From positions 1 through 28,500 of the forward strand of contig DIVM01000276.1 of NCBI GenBank assembly GCA_002435835.1: a stretch of DNA of 28,500 nucleotides, in the 5' to 3' direction. Position 1 is the first letter of the stretch. Each line of letters begins with the position of its first letter. The notes beneath the pieces were generated by a model. It was given only the letters and a program-made list of their open reading frames with translations, made no database searches and was not told the origin of the DNA. The translations under genes were made by a program, and so were the position numbers. Origin of the DNA: Firmicutes bacterium UBA6132. GTDB lineage: Bacteria > Bacillota_A > Clostridia > Tissierellales > Sedimentibacteraceae. Below are positions 1-8,218 of the stretch, in pieces.

Positions 1-696
1 GGACCACATATAGCTGTTGGTCCTGCTGTAGTGGCTGCAGCATTTGCAGCAAATAAAAGACATAAATTAGAAAGCGGTAAAGATATAGTTTCATCATTAA
101 ATGGTTTAGGTGATTACACAGTTTTAATTATTGGCGGAATTTTCGGAGTTATAGGATTTTTAGTGAACTATTTAATAAGCGGAATTTTGAAGCTACCTAC
201 AGATTCACCTGGATTAACTGTTTTTATTTTGCATGTAGCTGGAAGATTATTATTTGGCAAAACAGGGTTAATAGGAAAGTATGAAGGCAAAGAAAAAAGA
301 GTATATTTCTCATCGGGCAATGCTTTAATTTTCAATATTGTAACTGGTGGAGGAATAGGGTTAATGGTTGGATATGTAGCAGCTTCTCTAAAGGCTTCAG
401 GAGTTGACCCATCATTAATTTCTATATTCCCGGTAATATGCTTTGGTATAAGCGCAATATCTTTAATATTTACTCAAACAGGTTTTGCAACTCCTGCAAC
501 ACACCATATCACTTATCCTGCAGCAATGGCAGCAGTATTATCAGGAAATCCTGTAATGGGAGTTGTTTTTGGAATTGTTGGCTCATTGATAGGAGATTTT
601 GCAGGACATACTTTTAACAGTCATTGTGACACACACATAGATTCACCTGCAATAGCAATATTTATATCAGTATTTATGATACAAGCTATGTTTTAA
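1..696 (+). CDS. Multi-pass membrane protein of unknown function with an internal duplication (5' end outside window)
   Basis: The frame is open from base 1, so the start lies upstream; the GTG at 31 is probably an internal valine. The visible 231 residues are mostly hydrophobic segments with short loops, so an integral membrane protein, perhaps a transporter. Two halves share motifs in the same order: an H-I-x(3)-P-A/V segment (PHIAVGPAVVAAAF near the visible start, HHITYPAAMAAVL late), then a G-I-F/V-G stretch, then a DSP motif (TDSPGLTVFI and HIDSPAIAIFI). The second half carries a polar, His/Asp/Cys-bearing loop before its DSP motif (NSHCDTHIDSP). The gene ends 36 bp before a BMC shell gene on the same strand, so it is probably the same transcript and may move a substrate or product of the compartment. 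I do not recognise a characterised family. Coding status is certain; function is unknown. Confidence 0.85.
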   Translation, partial: GPHIAVGPAVVAAAFAANKRHKLESGKDIVSSLNGLGDYTVLIIGGIFGVIGFLVNYLISGILKLPTDSPGLTVFILHVAGRLLFGKTGLIGKYEGKEKRVYFSSGNALIFNIVTGGGIGLMVGYVAASLKASGVDPSLISIFPVICFGISAISLIFTQTGFATPATHHITYPAAMAAVLSGNPVMGVVFGIVGSLIGDFAGHTFNSHCDTHIDSPAIAIFISVFMIQAMF

Positions 697-732
697 CATG
701 ATATAAAATGATATAGAAAGAAGTGGTATATA

Positions 733-1281
733 ATGAATAAATCATTAGGATTAATAGAAGTTAGGAGCATTGCAATTGGAATAAAGGCTGCAGACGAAAT
801 GTTAAAGTCCGCTGATGTGGAATTAGTAATAGCAACTCCTATATGTCCTGGTAAATACATTATAATTGTAACTGGAAATGTTGGCTCAGTAAAAAATGCT
901 GTTGAAACCGGAATAAAAATAGGTGATATTTTTATAGTTGATAATCAAATAATAAATAACATCAGCGAAAAAGTTATTCCAGCACTTTCTGGTACTTCAC
1001 AAATAGATGATGTAAAGTCAATAGGAGTTATAGAAACCATATCTGCTGTAACATCTGTAAAGGCAGGAGATATTGCTGTTAAAGTTTCAAATGTAGATTT
1101 GATAGAAATTAGAATAGCAAGAGGATTAGGAGGCAAAGGATTCCTAATATTTTCAGGTGAACTTTCATCAGTTAACTCTGCAGTTAAAGCTTGCATGAAT
1201 GAACTTCAAGATGAGGGCACAATAATCAGTAGTTCTGTTATTGCATCACCTCATAAAGAATTAATTGAAAAGATTTTATAA
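733..1281 (+). CDS. pduT: Tandem-domain BMC shell protein, PduT-like (BMC-T trimer)
   Basis: The 182-residue protein contains two BMC domains (about residues 4-90 and 96-180), the architecture of pseudohexameric trimers that tile bacterial microcompartment shells. Its opening (SLGLIEVRSIAIGIKAADEM) and length fit PduT (about 184 residues). PduT trimers bind a [4Fe-4S] cluster at the pore through one Cys38 per subunit. Here TPICPGKY places Cys at residue 38 exactly, so a pore iron-sulfur cluster, for electron transfer or cofactor renewal across the shell, is a reasonable inference. It follows the membrane protein by 36 bp and precedes a terminator and an iron alcohol dehydrogenase, so this is the 3' edge of a BMC locus whose signature enzyme lies outside the window. 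The RBS (AAAGAAGTGG) is modest. Family call is firm; the PduT subtype is likely. Confidence 0.92.
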   Translation: MNKSLGLIEVRSIAIGIKAADEMLKSADVELVIATPICPGKYIIIVTGNVGSVKNAVETGIKIGDIFIVDNQIINNISEKVIPALSGTSQIDDVKSIGVIETISAVTSVKAGDIAVKVSNVDLIEIRIARGLGGKGFLIFSGELSSVNSAVKACMNELQDEGTIISSSVIASPHKELIEKIL

Positions 1282-1308
1282 TAAATAATAGCAATTTAAT
1301 AATATTAT

Positions 1309-1353
1309 AAAAGGTTGTTAAAAATTAATTAATATTATTTTTAGCAACCTTTA
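1309..1353 (+). terminator. Intrinsic terminator after the BMC shell gene
   Basis: An A-rich left arm (AAAGGTTGTTAAAAA) pairs with TTTTTAGCAACCTTT with one G-U wobble, followed by a T-rich stretch. It begins 28 bp after the shell gene stop and separates that gene from the alcohol dehydrogenase, so the dehydrogenase may be only partly co-transcribed or have its own promoter. Confidence 0.75.
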
Positions 1354-1418
1354 TATTTATATCAAAAAGCTCATAGGATTGTGTGTGCTTTTAACGCAGA
1401 TAAAGGGGAATTTAATTA

Positions 1419-2549
1419 ATGAATATTTTTAAAGTTAAAACTGAAATATATTATGGCGAAGATTCACTGGACAAATTGAAAGACATTAATAATAAAAAGG
1501 TTATGATAGTAACTGATTCATTTATGGAAAAGTCCGGTGTAGTTGATAAAATAAAAGATAAACTTGTAAATTGCAATATTATAGTATTTAGCGAAATACT
1601 GCCTGACCCAGATATAGAAGTTATATCTAAAGGTGTAGAAATACTTATTAAATCAAAAGCAGAAATAATTATAGCTTTAGGCGGAGGTTCTCCTATAGAT
1701 GCAGCTAAAGCTATTAGGGAGATGACAAAGAATATAAACAAAGTTGAAAATATAAAACTTATTGCAATACCTACAACGAGTGGGACTGGATCAGAAGCAA
1801 CCATGTTTTCTGTTATTACTGATAGAAAAAAAGGGATTAAATATCCTCTTGTGTCAGAAGGACTTTTGCCTGATGTAGCTATACTTTCACCTGAACTTGT
1901 AAAATCAGCACCACCAAGCGTAACTGCTGATACTGGTATGGATGTAATAACGCATGCTTTGGAAGCATATGTATCAGTTAATGCTTCTGACTGTTCCGAT
2001 GCTTTAGCCGAAAAAGCATTAGAACTGGCTTTTGAGTATCTACCCATATCGTATAAAAACGGAGATAATTTAAAAGCAAGGGAAAAAATGCATAATGCAT
2101 CTTGCATGGCTGGCATTGCGTTTAATTCATCTTCTTTGGGGTTAAATCATGGAATTGCTCATACATTAGGAGGCAAATTTCATATTCCTCATGGCAGAGC
2201 TAATGCAATTCTTTTACCAACAATAATAGATTACAATTCGTGTTTTAATGACAATAATTATATGGAACACAGTGATGCGGCGAAGAAATATTTTAAAATA
2301 GCAAAACTATTAAATTTACCTTCTTCTAATGTGAGAATTGGAGTAAAAAATTTAATTCATGAAATAGAAAAAATGCGTAAGATGATGAATATACCATCGA
2401 CCTTAAAAGAATGTGGGATTGATTTAAATGAAGTGAAATTGAACATGAATGAAATAGCAGAAAAATCTCTTTTAGATGCTTGTACAGCTACTAATCCAAA
2501 AAAACCAGTTAAAGAAGATGTTATAAAAATAATAAGCAAAATAATGTAA
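1419..2549 (+). CDS. Iron-containing alcohol dehydrogenase, probably BMC-associated (PduQ/EutG-like role)
   Basis: The 376-residue protein is a group III (iron-dependent) alcohol dehydrogenase, normal in length. The NAD(P)-binding region shows ALGGGSPIDAAKAI (residues 86-99) and PTTSGTGSEAT (118-128). The metal site fits the FucO-type pattern: Asp175 and His179 in GMDVITHALEAY, His244 in GLNHGIAHTLGG, and His258 in IPHGRANA. The family reduces aldehydes to alcohols with NAD(P)H or runs in reverse. Lying after a BMC shell gene, it probably recycles NADH inside the compartment by reducing an aldehyde intermediate, as PduQ or EutG do; this is inference from context, and the substrate is unknown. 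The RBS AAAGGGGAA sits at a good distance. A terminator precedes the gene and another follows it. Confidence 0.9.
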   Translation: MNIFKVKTEIYYGEDSLDKLKDINNKKVMIVTDSFMEKSGVVDKIKDKLVNCNIIVFSEILPDPDIEVISKGVEILIKSKAEIIIALGGGSPIDAAKAIREMTKNINKVENIKLIAIPTTSGTGSEATMFSVITDRKKGIKYPLVSEGLLPDVAILSPELVKSAPPSVTADTGMDVITHALEAYVSVNASDCSDALAEKALELAFEYLPISYKNGDNLKAREKMHNASCMAGIAFNSSSLGLNHGIAHTLGGKFHIPHGRANAILLPTIIDYNSCFNDNNYMEHSDAAKKYFKIAKLLNLPSSNVRIGVKNLIHEIEKMRKMMNIPSTLKECGIDLNEVKLNMNEIAEKSLLDACTATNPKKPVKEDVIKIISKIM

Positions 2550-2565
2550 TATTCAATGAACAATT

Positions 2566-2608
2566 TGCAAACAAAGGTTAAGCTAATAAAAGCCTAACCT
2601 TTGTTTGT
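2566..2608 (+). terminator. Intrinsic terminator after the alcohol dehydrogenase
   Basis: Arms CAAACAAAGGTTAAGC (2568-2583) and GCCTAACCTTTGTTTG (2592-2607) pair with one mismatch around an 8-base loop; the 3' arm supplies part of the T-rich run. It closes the BMC-end transcription unit. Confidence 0.8.
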
Positions 2609-2681
2609 AATTATAATAATATATTTAAAAATTTTATGGATTTATATAATTAATTATTTTGTTATTAATTTTACTAAACTA

Positions 2682-2710
2682 TTGACAAAGAATTAAAATT
2701 TTATTATTAT
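2682..2710 (+). promoter_or_regulatory. Sigma-A type promoter for the valS T-box leader
   Basis: TTGACA (2682-2687), a 17-base spacer and TATTAT (2705-2710) form a near-consensus vegetative promoter about 20 bases upstream of T-box stem I. Confidence 0.8.
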
Positions 2711-2729
2711 GAATTATAATTAAATAAAG

Positions 2730-2956
2730 ACAATGCAGTGAAAAAGAGGAGTAAATACAAACACTTTTAAGAGATTGAAGTACAAGGGCTGAAAGACTTC
2801 ATGAGTAAATTTGTATTGAAGGTAGCTTTAGAGCATTTAATCTGAATAGAGTAAGATTAAACGGATTTCCGTTAAAAAATTAAGAGCCAATTGGAATTAA
2901 GGTGGTACCGCGGGTTTTCTCGTCCTTTTAGAGGGAGAAAGTCCGCTTTTTGTATG
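2730..2956 (+). promoter_or_regulatory. T-box leader (valine specifier) with terminator, controlling valS
   Basis: The T-box sequence AAGGTGGTACCGCGG lies at 2899-2913. Its UGGN base is U, which would pair with discriminator A73 of uncharged tRNA-Val. In stem I, AGTA then AATACAAA faces TTTGTATT then GAAG-GTA-G, so the specifier is GTA (2822-2824), a valine codon. A stem III-like hairpin AACGGATTTCCGTT follows. The terminator runs from the GCGG of the T-box through GAGGGAGAAAGTCCGC into a T run (about 2910-2956). Uncharged tRNA-Val should favour the antiterminator and switch on valS. The tyrS leader in this window has the same AGTA/GAAN-codon-G arrangement, which supports the specifier assignment. 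Confidence 0.93.
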
Positions 2957-3131
2957 CCCTGTATGCCCTAACCCCGTTTTTCAGAGTGTTTTTTCTGAAA
3001 AATGGCGGTAGGTCAACCGCAACGAGTTCCCAATTTATGCGAGCGAAAGCGAGCTGATAAATTGGTGAACGAGACTGCGTATGTAAAGTTTACGTAATCA
3101 AAGAAGCGTCCCTAAACTAACGAAATTAAAA
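2957..3131 (+). other. Hairpin-rich spacer between T-box terminator and valS
   Basis: This gene-free segment is visibly richer in G and C than its surroundings and separates the T-box terminator from valS by about 195 bp, against about 43 bp for tyrS. It holds a tandem direct repeat GTATGCCCT (2952-2969). Hairpin TTTTTCAGA/TCTGAAAAA spans 2977-3002. Hairpin GCGGT/ACCGC spans 3005-3020. A longer hairpin, GTTCCCAATTTAT/ATAAATTGGTGAAC with one bulge, spans 3026-3070, and its loop repeats GCGAGC twice around GAAA. A near-palindrome GTAAAGTTTAC lies at 3083-3093. It looks like an inserted REP/MITE-type element that would be transcribed in the valS leader. Confidence 0.6.
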
Positions 3132-3151
3132 AACGAAAGGATATATATATA

Positions 3152-5806
3152 ATGACAACAAATATACCAAGTAAGTATAACCCAAAAGAATTTGAAGATA
3201 AAATATACAGCTCGTGGATGGAAGAAAACTGTTTTAAAGCAGAACCTAATCCTGAGAAAAAACCTTTTACAATTGTTTTACCTCCTCCAAATATCACAGG
3301 ACAATTACATATGGGCCATGCATTAGACCATACATTACAAGATGTTTTAATAAGATGGAAAAGAATGCAGGGTTATGAGGCATTGTGGTTGCCTGGTACT
3401 GACCATGCAAGTATTGCAACTGAAGTTAAAGTTGTTGAAAGAATTAAAAAAGAAGAAGGAAAATCTAAAGAAGATTTAGGCCGTGAAGAGTTTTTAAAAA
3501 GAGCATGGAATTGGAAAGAAGAATTTGGTGGAACAATTGTTGGCCAAATGAAAAAGCTTGGTGATTCTTGTGATTGGTCAAGAGAAAGATTTACAATGGA
3601 TGAAGGATGTAACGAAGCAGTAAAAGAATTCTTCATTAAATTATATGAGAAAAAACTTATTTATAAAGGAAACAGAATAATAAATTGGTGTCCTGATTGC
3701 CAAACAACTTTGTCAGATGCTGAAGTTGACCATGAAGATACACCTGGTAAATATTATTTTGTTAAATATCCTTATGTTGATAATAAAGACGAATATTTTG
3801 TAGTTGCAACAACTCGTCCTGAAACTATTTTTGGAGACGTAGCTATAGCAGCTCATCATGATGATGAAAGATATAAACATTTAATAGGCAAAAAAGTTAT
3901 TGTTCCAATAGTTGGAAGAGAAATTCCTATAATAGCTGATGAATATCCTGATATGACAAAAGGAACTGGAGCATTAAAAATAACACCTTGTCATGATCCT
4001 AATGACTTTGAAATAGGACTTCGCCACAATTTAGAGCAAATAAATTGCATGAACCAAGATGGTACCATGAATGAAGTTGCAGGCAAATACAATCACTTAG
4101 ACCGTTATGAATGCAGAAAATTATTTGTTAAAGAACTTGAAGAAAATGGATACTTATTAAAATCTGAAGATACTGACCACAATGTAGGAACATGCTACAG
4201 ATGTCATACAATTGTAGAACCTCGTGTATCAGATCAGTGGTTTGTTGCAATGAAAGATTTAGCAGAACCAGCATTAAAAGCAGAACAAAATAAAGATGTT
4301 GAATTTGTACCTGAAAGATTTAATAAAATATATACTCACTGGCTTGAAAATATAAGGGACTGGTGTATTTCAAGACAATTGTGGTGGGGACATAGAATAC
4401 CTGCATATTACTGTCAAGATTGTAATGAAATGATGGTACAAAAGGATGCACCTCATAGTTGTACAAAATGTGGAAGCCAAAATATTAAACAGGATGAAGA
4501 TGTTTTAGATACTTGGTTTTCATCAGGACTTTGGCCATTTTCAACTCTGGGCTGGCCTAACCAAACAGAAGATTTAAAATATTTCTATCCAACAGATGTT
4601 TTAGTAACTGGATATGACATAATATTTTTCTGGGTTGTTAGAATGGTATTTTCTGCATTAGAAATGACTGATGTATCTCCATTTAAACATGTATTTGTTC
4701 ATGGCCTTGTAAGGGACGCTGAAGGAAGAAAAATGAGTAAATCTTTGGGTAATGGTGTAGATCCTTTAGAAATAATTGACCAATATGGTGCTGATGCTTT
4801 GCGTTTCATGCTCATGACTGGTATTTCACCTGGTAATGATACGCGTTTTAAAGTTGAAAAATTAGAATCATGTCGTAATTTTGCTAATAAACTTTGGAAT
4901 GCATCAAGATTTGTTTTAATGAACATAGAAGGTGAAATAATAGATGAAAAAACAGCTGCACTTAATTATAAAACAGAAGATAAATGGATTTTATCAAGAG
5001 TAAACAAAGCTACAAAAGAAATTACTGAAAACTTTAATGGTTTTGAACTTGGAATTGCAGCACAAAGAGTTTATGATTTCATTTGGAATGAATACTGCGA
5101 CTGGTATATAGAAATTGTAAAACCAAGATTGTACGGTGAAGACGGGTTAGATAAAGATACAGCAAGATTTGTATTAATAAAAGTATTAAAAGACATGTTA
5201 AAATTACTTCATCCATTCATGCCATTTATAACGGAAGAAATATGGACTTACTTGCCAAATTGCGATTCAAGGTTAGTTAAAGCAAGTTGGCCTGAATTTA
5301 AAGAAGAAGAAAACTTTGAGGAAGCTGAAGCTAATATGGAATTCATTATGGAAGCAGTAAGAAGTATCCGTAATGTAAGAGCTGAAATGAATGTTGCTCC
5401 ATCTAAAAAAGCAAGAGCTATATTCATACCTTCTAAAGAAAATTGCAAAGAATATATAGTAAATGGAGCAAGTTATTTTGCAACACTAGCTAATATTACA
5501 GAAGTTAAAGCAGTTAATGATAAAACACAAATAGGTGAAGATACAGCATCTTCAGTTATAGATGGAACAGAAATTTATCTGCCATTAGCTGATTTAATAG
5601 ATTTTGAAAAAGAAATTGAAAGGCTTGAAAAAGAAAAAACTAAACTTCAAGGCGAATTAGACAGAGTTCATGGAAAATTAAACAATGAAAAGTTCATGGG
5701 CAAAGCTCCAGAAAATGTTGTTAAAGAAGAAAGAGAAAAACTTACAAAATATCAATCAATGATGGAAAAAGTAGTTGAAAGGTTACAATCATTAAAAAGT
5801 AAATAA
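3152..5806 (+). CDS. valS: Valyl-tRNA synthetase
   Basis: The 884-residue class I aminoacyl-tRNA synthetase charges tRNA-Val in the cytoplasm. The HIGH-type motif HMGH is at residues 53-56 after PPPNITGQL, and KMSKS is at 527-531. Between them is the CP1 editing domain, which hydrolyses mischarged Thr-tRNA-Val, with [19 protein letters not shown] in its core. Cys pairs (CPDC, CQDC, CTKC) suggest zinc sites in the insertions. The anticodon-binding domain follows, and the last 65 residues or so are a Lys/Glu-rich coiled coil typical of ValRS ([19 protein letters not shown]). Length is normal. The RBS AAAGGA (3135-3140) lies 11 bases before the ATG. Expression should follow tRNA-Val charging through the upstream T-box. 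A terminator follows directly. Confidence 0.98.
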   Translation: MTTNIPSKYNPKEFEDKIYSSWMEENCFKAEPNPEKKPFTIVLPPPNITGQLHMGHALDHTLQDVLIRWKRMQGYEALWLPGTDHASIATEVKVVERIKKEEGKSKEDLGREEFLKRAWNWKEEFGGTIVGQMKKLGDSCDWSRERFTMDEGCNEAVKEFFIKLYEKKLIYKGNRIINWCPDCQTTLSDAEVDHEDTPGKYYFVKYPYVDNKDEYFVVATTRPETIFGDVAIAAHHDDERYKHLIGKKVIVPIVGREIPIIADEYPDMTKGTGALKITPCHDPNDFEIGLRHNLEQINCMNQDGTMNEVAGKYNHLDRYECRKLFVKELEENGYLLKSEDTDHNVGTCYRCHTIVEPRVSDQWFVAMKDLAEPALKAEQNKDVEFVPERFNKIYTHWLENIRDWCISRQLWWGHRIPAYYCQDCNEMMVQKDAPHSCTKCGSQNIKQDEDVLDTWFSSGLWPFSTLGWPNQTEDLKYFYPTDVLVTGYDIIFFWVVRMVFSALEMTDVSPFKHVFVHGLVRDAEGRKMSKSLGNGVDPLEIIDQYGADALRFMLMTGISPGNDTRFKVEKLESCRNFANKLWNASRFVLMNIEGEIIDEKTAALNYKTEDKWILSRVNKATKEITENFNGFELGIAAQRVYDFIWNEYCDWYIEIVKPRLYGEDGLDKDTARFVLIKVLKDMLKLLHPFMPFITEEIWTYLPNCDSRLVKASWPEFKEEENFEEAEANMEFIMEAVRSIRNVRAEMNVAPSKKARAIFIPSKENCKEYIVNGASYFATLANITEVKAVNDKTQIGEDTASSVIDGTEIYLPLADLIDFEKEIERLEKEKTKLQGELDRVHGKLNNEKFMGKAPENVVKEEREKLTKYQSMMEKVVERLQSLKSK

Positions 5807-5817
5807 AAATGTATGTA

Positions 5818-5852
5818 TATTAAAAAAGGCAGAGTTTATGCCTTTTTTAATA
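5818..5852 (+). terminator. Intrinsic terminator after valS
   Basis: TATTAAAAAAGGCA pairs with TGCCTTTTTTAATA around a short loop; the 3' arm ends in a T run. It starts 12 bp after the valS stop. Confidence 0.88.
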
Positions 5853-5890
5853 TATTAAGAATATATTTATGATAAAAATAGAGGATTATA

Positions 5891-7258
5891 ATGATAAGAA
5901 GCAAATTAAAGTACGCTGAGGTTTCTAAAATTATTTTGTTAAGGTTTATTCCTGCAATGATTATAATATTGCTTTTAGGTGTTGCTAAACATTTTATATT
6001 GCAATATGAAATCAACAGAAATTTAGAATTAACTAATATAATAAATATTTCTGGAAGACAAAGAATGCTTAGTCAAAAAATTACTAAGGATGCATATGCC
6101 CTATATTTATCTGTGGATGAAGAATCTACAAAATTTTATATTAATGAATTAAAAAGTACCTCTGAAGATTGGGAAAAAACTAATATTAATTTAAAAAATG
6201 GTATTATAAATGAAAATGATAAAAACATAAATAATAGTAAAAAAATTAAAGAGCTTTTTGATCATATTGAAGGCAATCATCAGGAAATGCTTTTAGCTTC
6301 TAAAGATATTATAAATATGTTTGAAAGTTCAAATTATAATGAAGAAACTTTAAAAAAAAATATTAATATATTAAATAATAATGAATCCTATTATCTAAAT
6401 GGTATGAACGACATAGTTTATCAATATGAAAATGAATCAAATGAAAAAATTAAAATAGTAGGTAGAACTGAAAATATTTTATTTTATTTAACTTTAGTAA
6501 TGGTAGTTTTTATTACATTATTTATATTTATTCCTGCAGAAAAAAGTTTATTAAAAGCATTTAAAGATATAAAAGAAAGCAATGATAATATGATAAAGCT
6601 TTTTAAAACAGTGCATGGAGCTATGTTTCTTATAGATGAAAAAACTGAAGAAATACTTTTTATGAATAAAAGTGCTGAAAAATTAATAGAAGTAAATAAT
6701 TCAGATGTAGATACAAATTATTTCCAAGAAATTTTTAAATTAAAATCTGATGCTTTTTATAAAGTTATGGATAAAATAAAATTATATGAAAAAAATGAAA
6801 ATGTTGAATTTAAATATGGAAACAAAGCTAGTGGTGTGGGTACTTTTATATTATCTTCAGTAAAAATGAATTTTAATGATAAACCGGCTATTTTAATTGG
6901 TTTATTTGATATTACAGAGCAAAAACAAGCAGAAGAAAACTTTAGAAATATTGCAATTAAAGATAAATTAACAGGGCTTTATAACAGATATTATTTTGAT
7001 TTAAGAGTTAATGATGAAATATTAATTTCTGATCGTTACAATGAACCTTTAACAATGATTTTATTGGACTTGGACCATTTTAAGAATATTAATGATACAT
7101 GGGGTCATCCTGTTGGAGATATAGTTCTCAAGGAAACAGCTGAAATAATTAGCTCTACTATAAGAAAATCAGACTATGTTTTTAGGGTGGGTGGCGAAGA
7201 ATTTGTTGTTTTAATGCCTAAAACAGAAATAAACGATGCTTTAGTTTTTTTGTCGTAG
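5891..7258 (+). pseudogene. Membrane diguanylate cyclase truncated inside its GGDEF domain
   Basis: The 455-residue product has TM1 at about 13-32, an extracytoplasmic helical region opening with ISGRQRMLSQKI (residues 53-64, the signature of PilJ/NarX-type sensor domains), TM2 at about 195-215, a PAS domain at about 237-345 and a GGDEF domain from about 355. The active-site GGEEF is at 434-438, with an inhibitory-site RxxD (RKSD, 425-428) the canonical five residues upstream. The reading frame stops only 17 residues after GGEEF, whereas the domain normally continues for some 75 more, so helices and strands of the cyclase fold are missing. The stop follows a run of seven T (7245-7251). The family makes c-di-GMP from GTP; this copy is probably inactive, or a sensor fragment. 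Described here as a broken gene, though the ORF is intact to that point. Confidence 0.75.
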
Positions 7259-7326
7259 ATGATGTTGTTTTAGGCCATTTGATTAAAGAAGATGAGAAAT
7301 TTTTTGATTTAATTAGAAATTATTAA
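7252..7326 (+). pseudogene. Out-of-frame hemerythrin-like C-terminal remnant
   Basis: In the frame shifted from the cyclase gene, bases 7252-7326 encode a 24-residue tail ending LGHLIKEDEKFFDLIRNY and a stop. The H-L-I-K-E-D spacing (His and Asp five apart, then a basic residue and an aromatic) matches the last iron-ligand pair of bacteriohemerythrins (H-I-x-x-x-D-x-K-Y). An extra T in the T7 run would join it to the cyclase frame, but even then most of the GGDEF C-terminal half and the rest of a hemerythrin domain would be absent. The simplest reading is an internal deletion in a former GGDEF-hemerythrin gene, or a junction of two genes. This is inference from a short stretch. Confidence 0.5.
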
Positions 7327-7352
7327 ATAAGCAATAATAAATTGGAGGAAAA

Positions 7353-8186
7353 ATGTTTAATATAGGATGTCACTTGTCAGTTTCTAAAGGGTTTGAAGCT
7401 ATGGGAAAAGATGCATTAAAAATTAATGCTAATACATTTCAATTTTTTACCCGTAATCCAAGAGGCAGTAAAGCAAAAGCAATTGATGCAGTAGATATGG
7501 AAAAATTATTAAAATTAATGAAAGAAAATAATTTTGGTCCCATATTGGGCCATGCACCATATACTTTAAATGCTTGCTCTGACAATGAAAGCACAAAAGA
7601 ATTTGCATTACAAGTAATGGAAGATGATTTAAAAAGGATGGAATATCTTCCTAATAATTTATACAACTTTCATCCAGGAAGCCATGTAAAACAAGGAAAG
7701 GAAGAAGGAATAAGAATTATTATTGAAACATTAAATAAAATTTTGAAAGAAGATCAAACAACTACAGTGCTGCTTGAAACTATGGCAGGCAAAGGAACAG
7801 AAATAGGAAGTTCTTTTGAAGAATTAAAACAAATAATAGATGGAGTAACTTTAAAAGATAAAATGGGAGTATGCCTTGATACATGCCATGTTTATGATGC
7901 AGGATATGACATAGTAAATGATTTGGATGAAGTTTTAAATAAATTTGATGAAATCATAGGTCTCGATAAATTGTATGCTATACATTTAAATGATAGCAAA
8001 AATCCATTTAACAGCCATAAGGATCGCCATGAAACCATAGGGGAAGGAACACTGGGGTTTGAAACATTTGTTAATATTATTAATCATCCTCGTCTTCGCC
8101 ATTTGCCATTTTATTTAGAAACACCAAATGAATTAGAAGGTCATGCAAAAGAAATAAAAATGTTAAGGGAAGCATATGTTTTATAG
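7353..8186 (+). CDS. nfo: Deoxyribonuclease IV (AP endonuclease, Nfo family)
   Basis: The 277-residue protein is an endonuclease IV, which cuts DNA 5' of abasic sites and removes blocked 3' ends in base excision repair. It uses a trinuclear zinc site, and candidate ligands are all present: His67 (GHAPYTLN), His107 (NFHPGSH), Glu142 (LETMAG), Asp176 and His179 ([11 protein letters not shown]), His211 (HLNDSKN), Asp224 and His226 ([10 protein letters not shown]), and Glu256 (LETPNE). The length is standard. The RBS GGAGGAAAA is strong and fixes the ATG. It sits 26 bp after the cyclase remnant, with no terminator between, and convergent with the spore photoproduct lyase homologue, another DNA repair gene. 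Confidence 0.97.
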   Translation: MFNIGCHLSVSKGFEAMGKDALKINANTFQFFTRNPRGSKAKAIDAVDMEKLLKLMKENNFGPILGHAPYTLNACSDNESTKEFALQVMEDDLKRMEYLPNNLYNFHPGSHVKQGKEEGIRIIIETLNKILKEDQTTTVLLETMAGKGTEIGSSFEELKQIIDGVTLKDKMGVCLDTCHVYDAGYDIVNDLDEVLNKFDEIIGLDKLYAIHLNDSKNPFNSHKDRHETIGEGTLGFETFVNIINHPRLRHLPFYLETPNELEGHAKEIKMLREAYVL

Positions 8187-8209
8187 AGAGGTCGCTTTTT
8201 GACCTCTCT
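8185..8209. terminator. Terminator hairpin between nfo and the spl gene
   Basis: A perfect 9-bp stem AGAGAGGTC/GACCTCTCT lies between convergent genes. On the + strand it is followed by TAAATTTTGTT; on the - strand by a weaker T-containing tract. It probably serves both, mainly nfo. Confidence 0.75.
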
Positions 8210-8218
8210 TAAATTTTG

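Noticed and set aside
1451..2116. A 221-codon - strand frame inside the alcohol dehydrogenase gene
   Set aside because: It is a shadow of a gene with full motif support; no RBS or recognisable domain.
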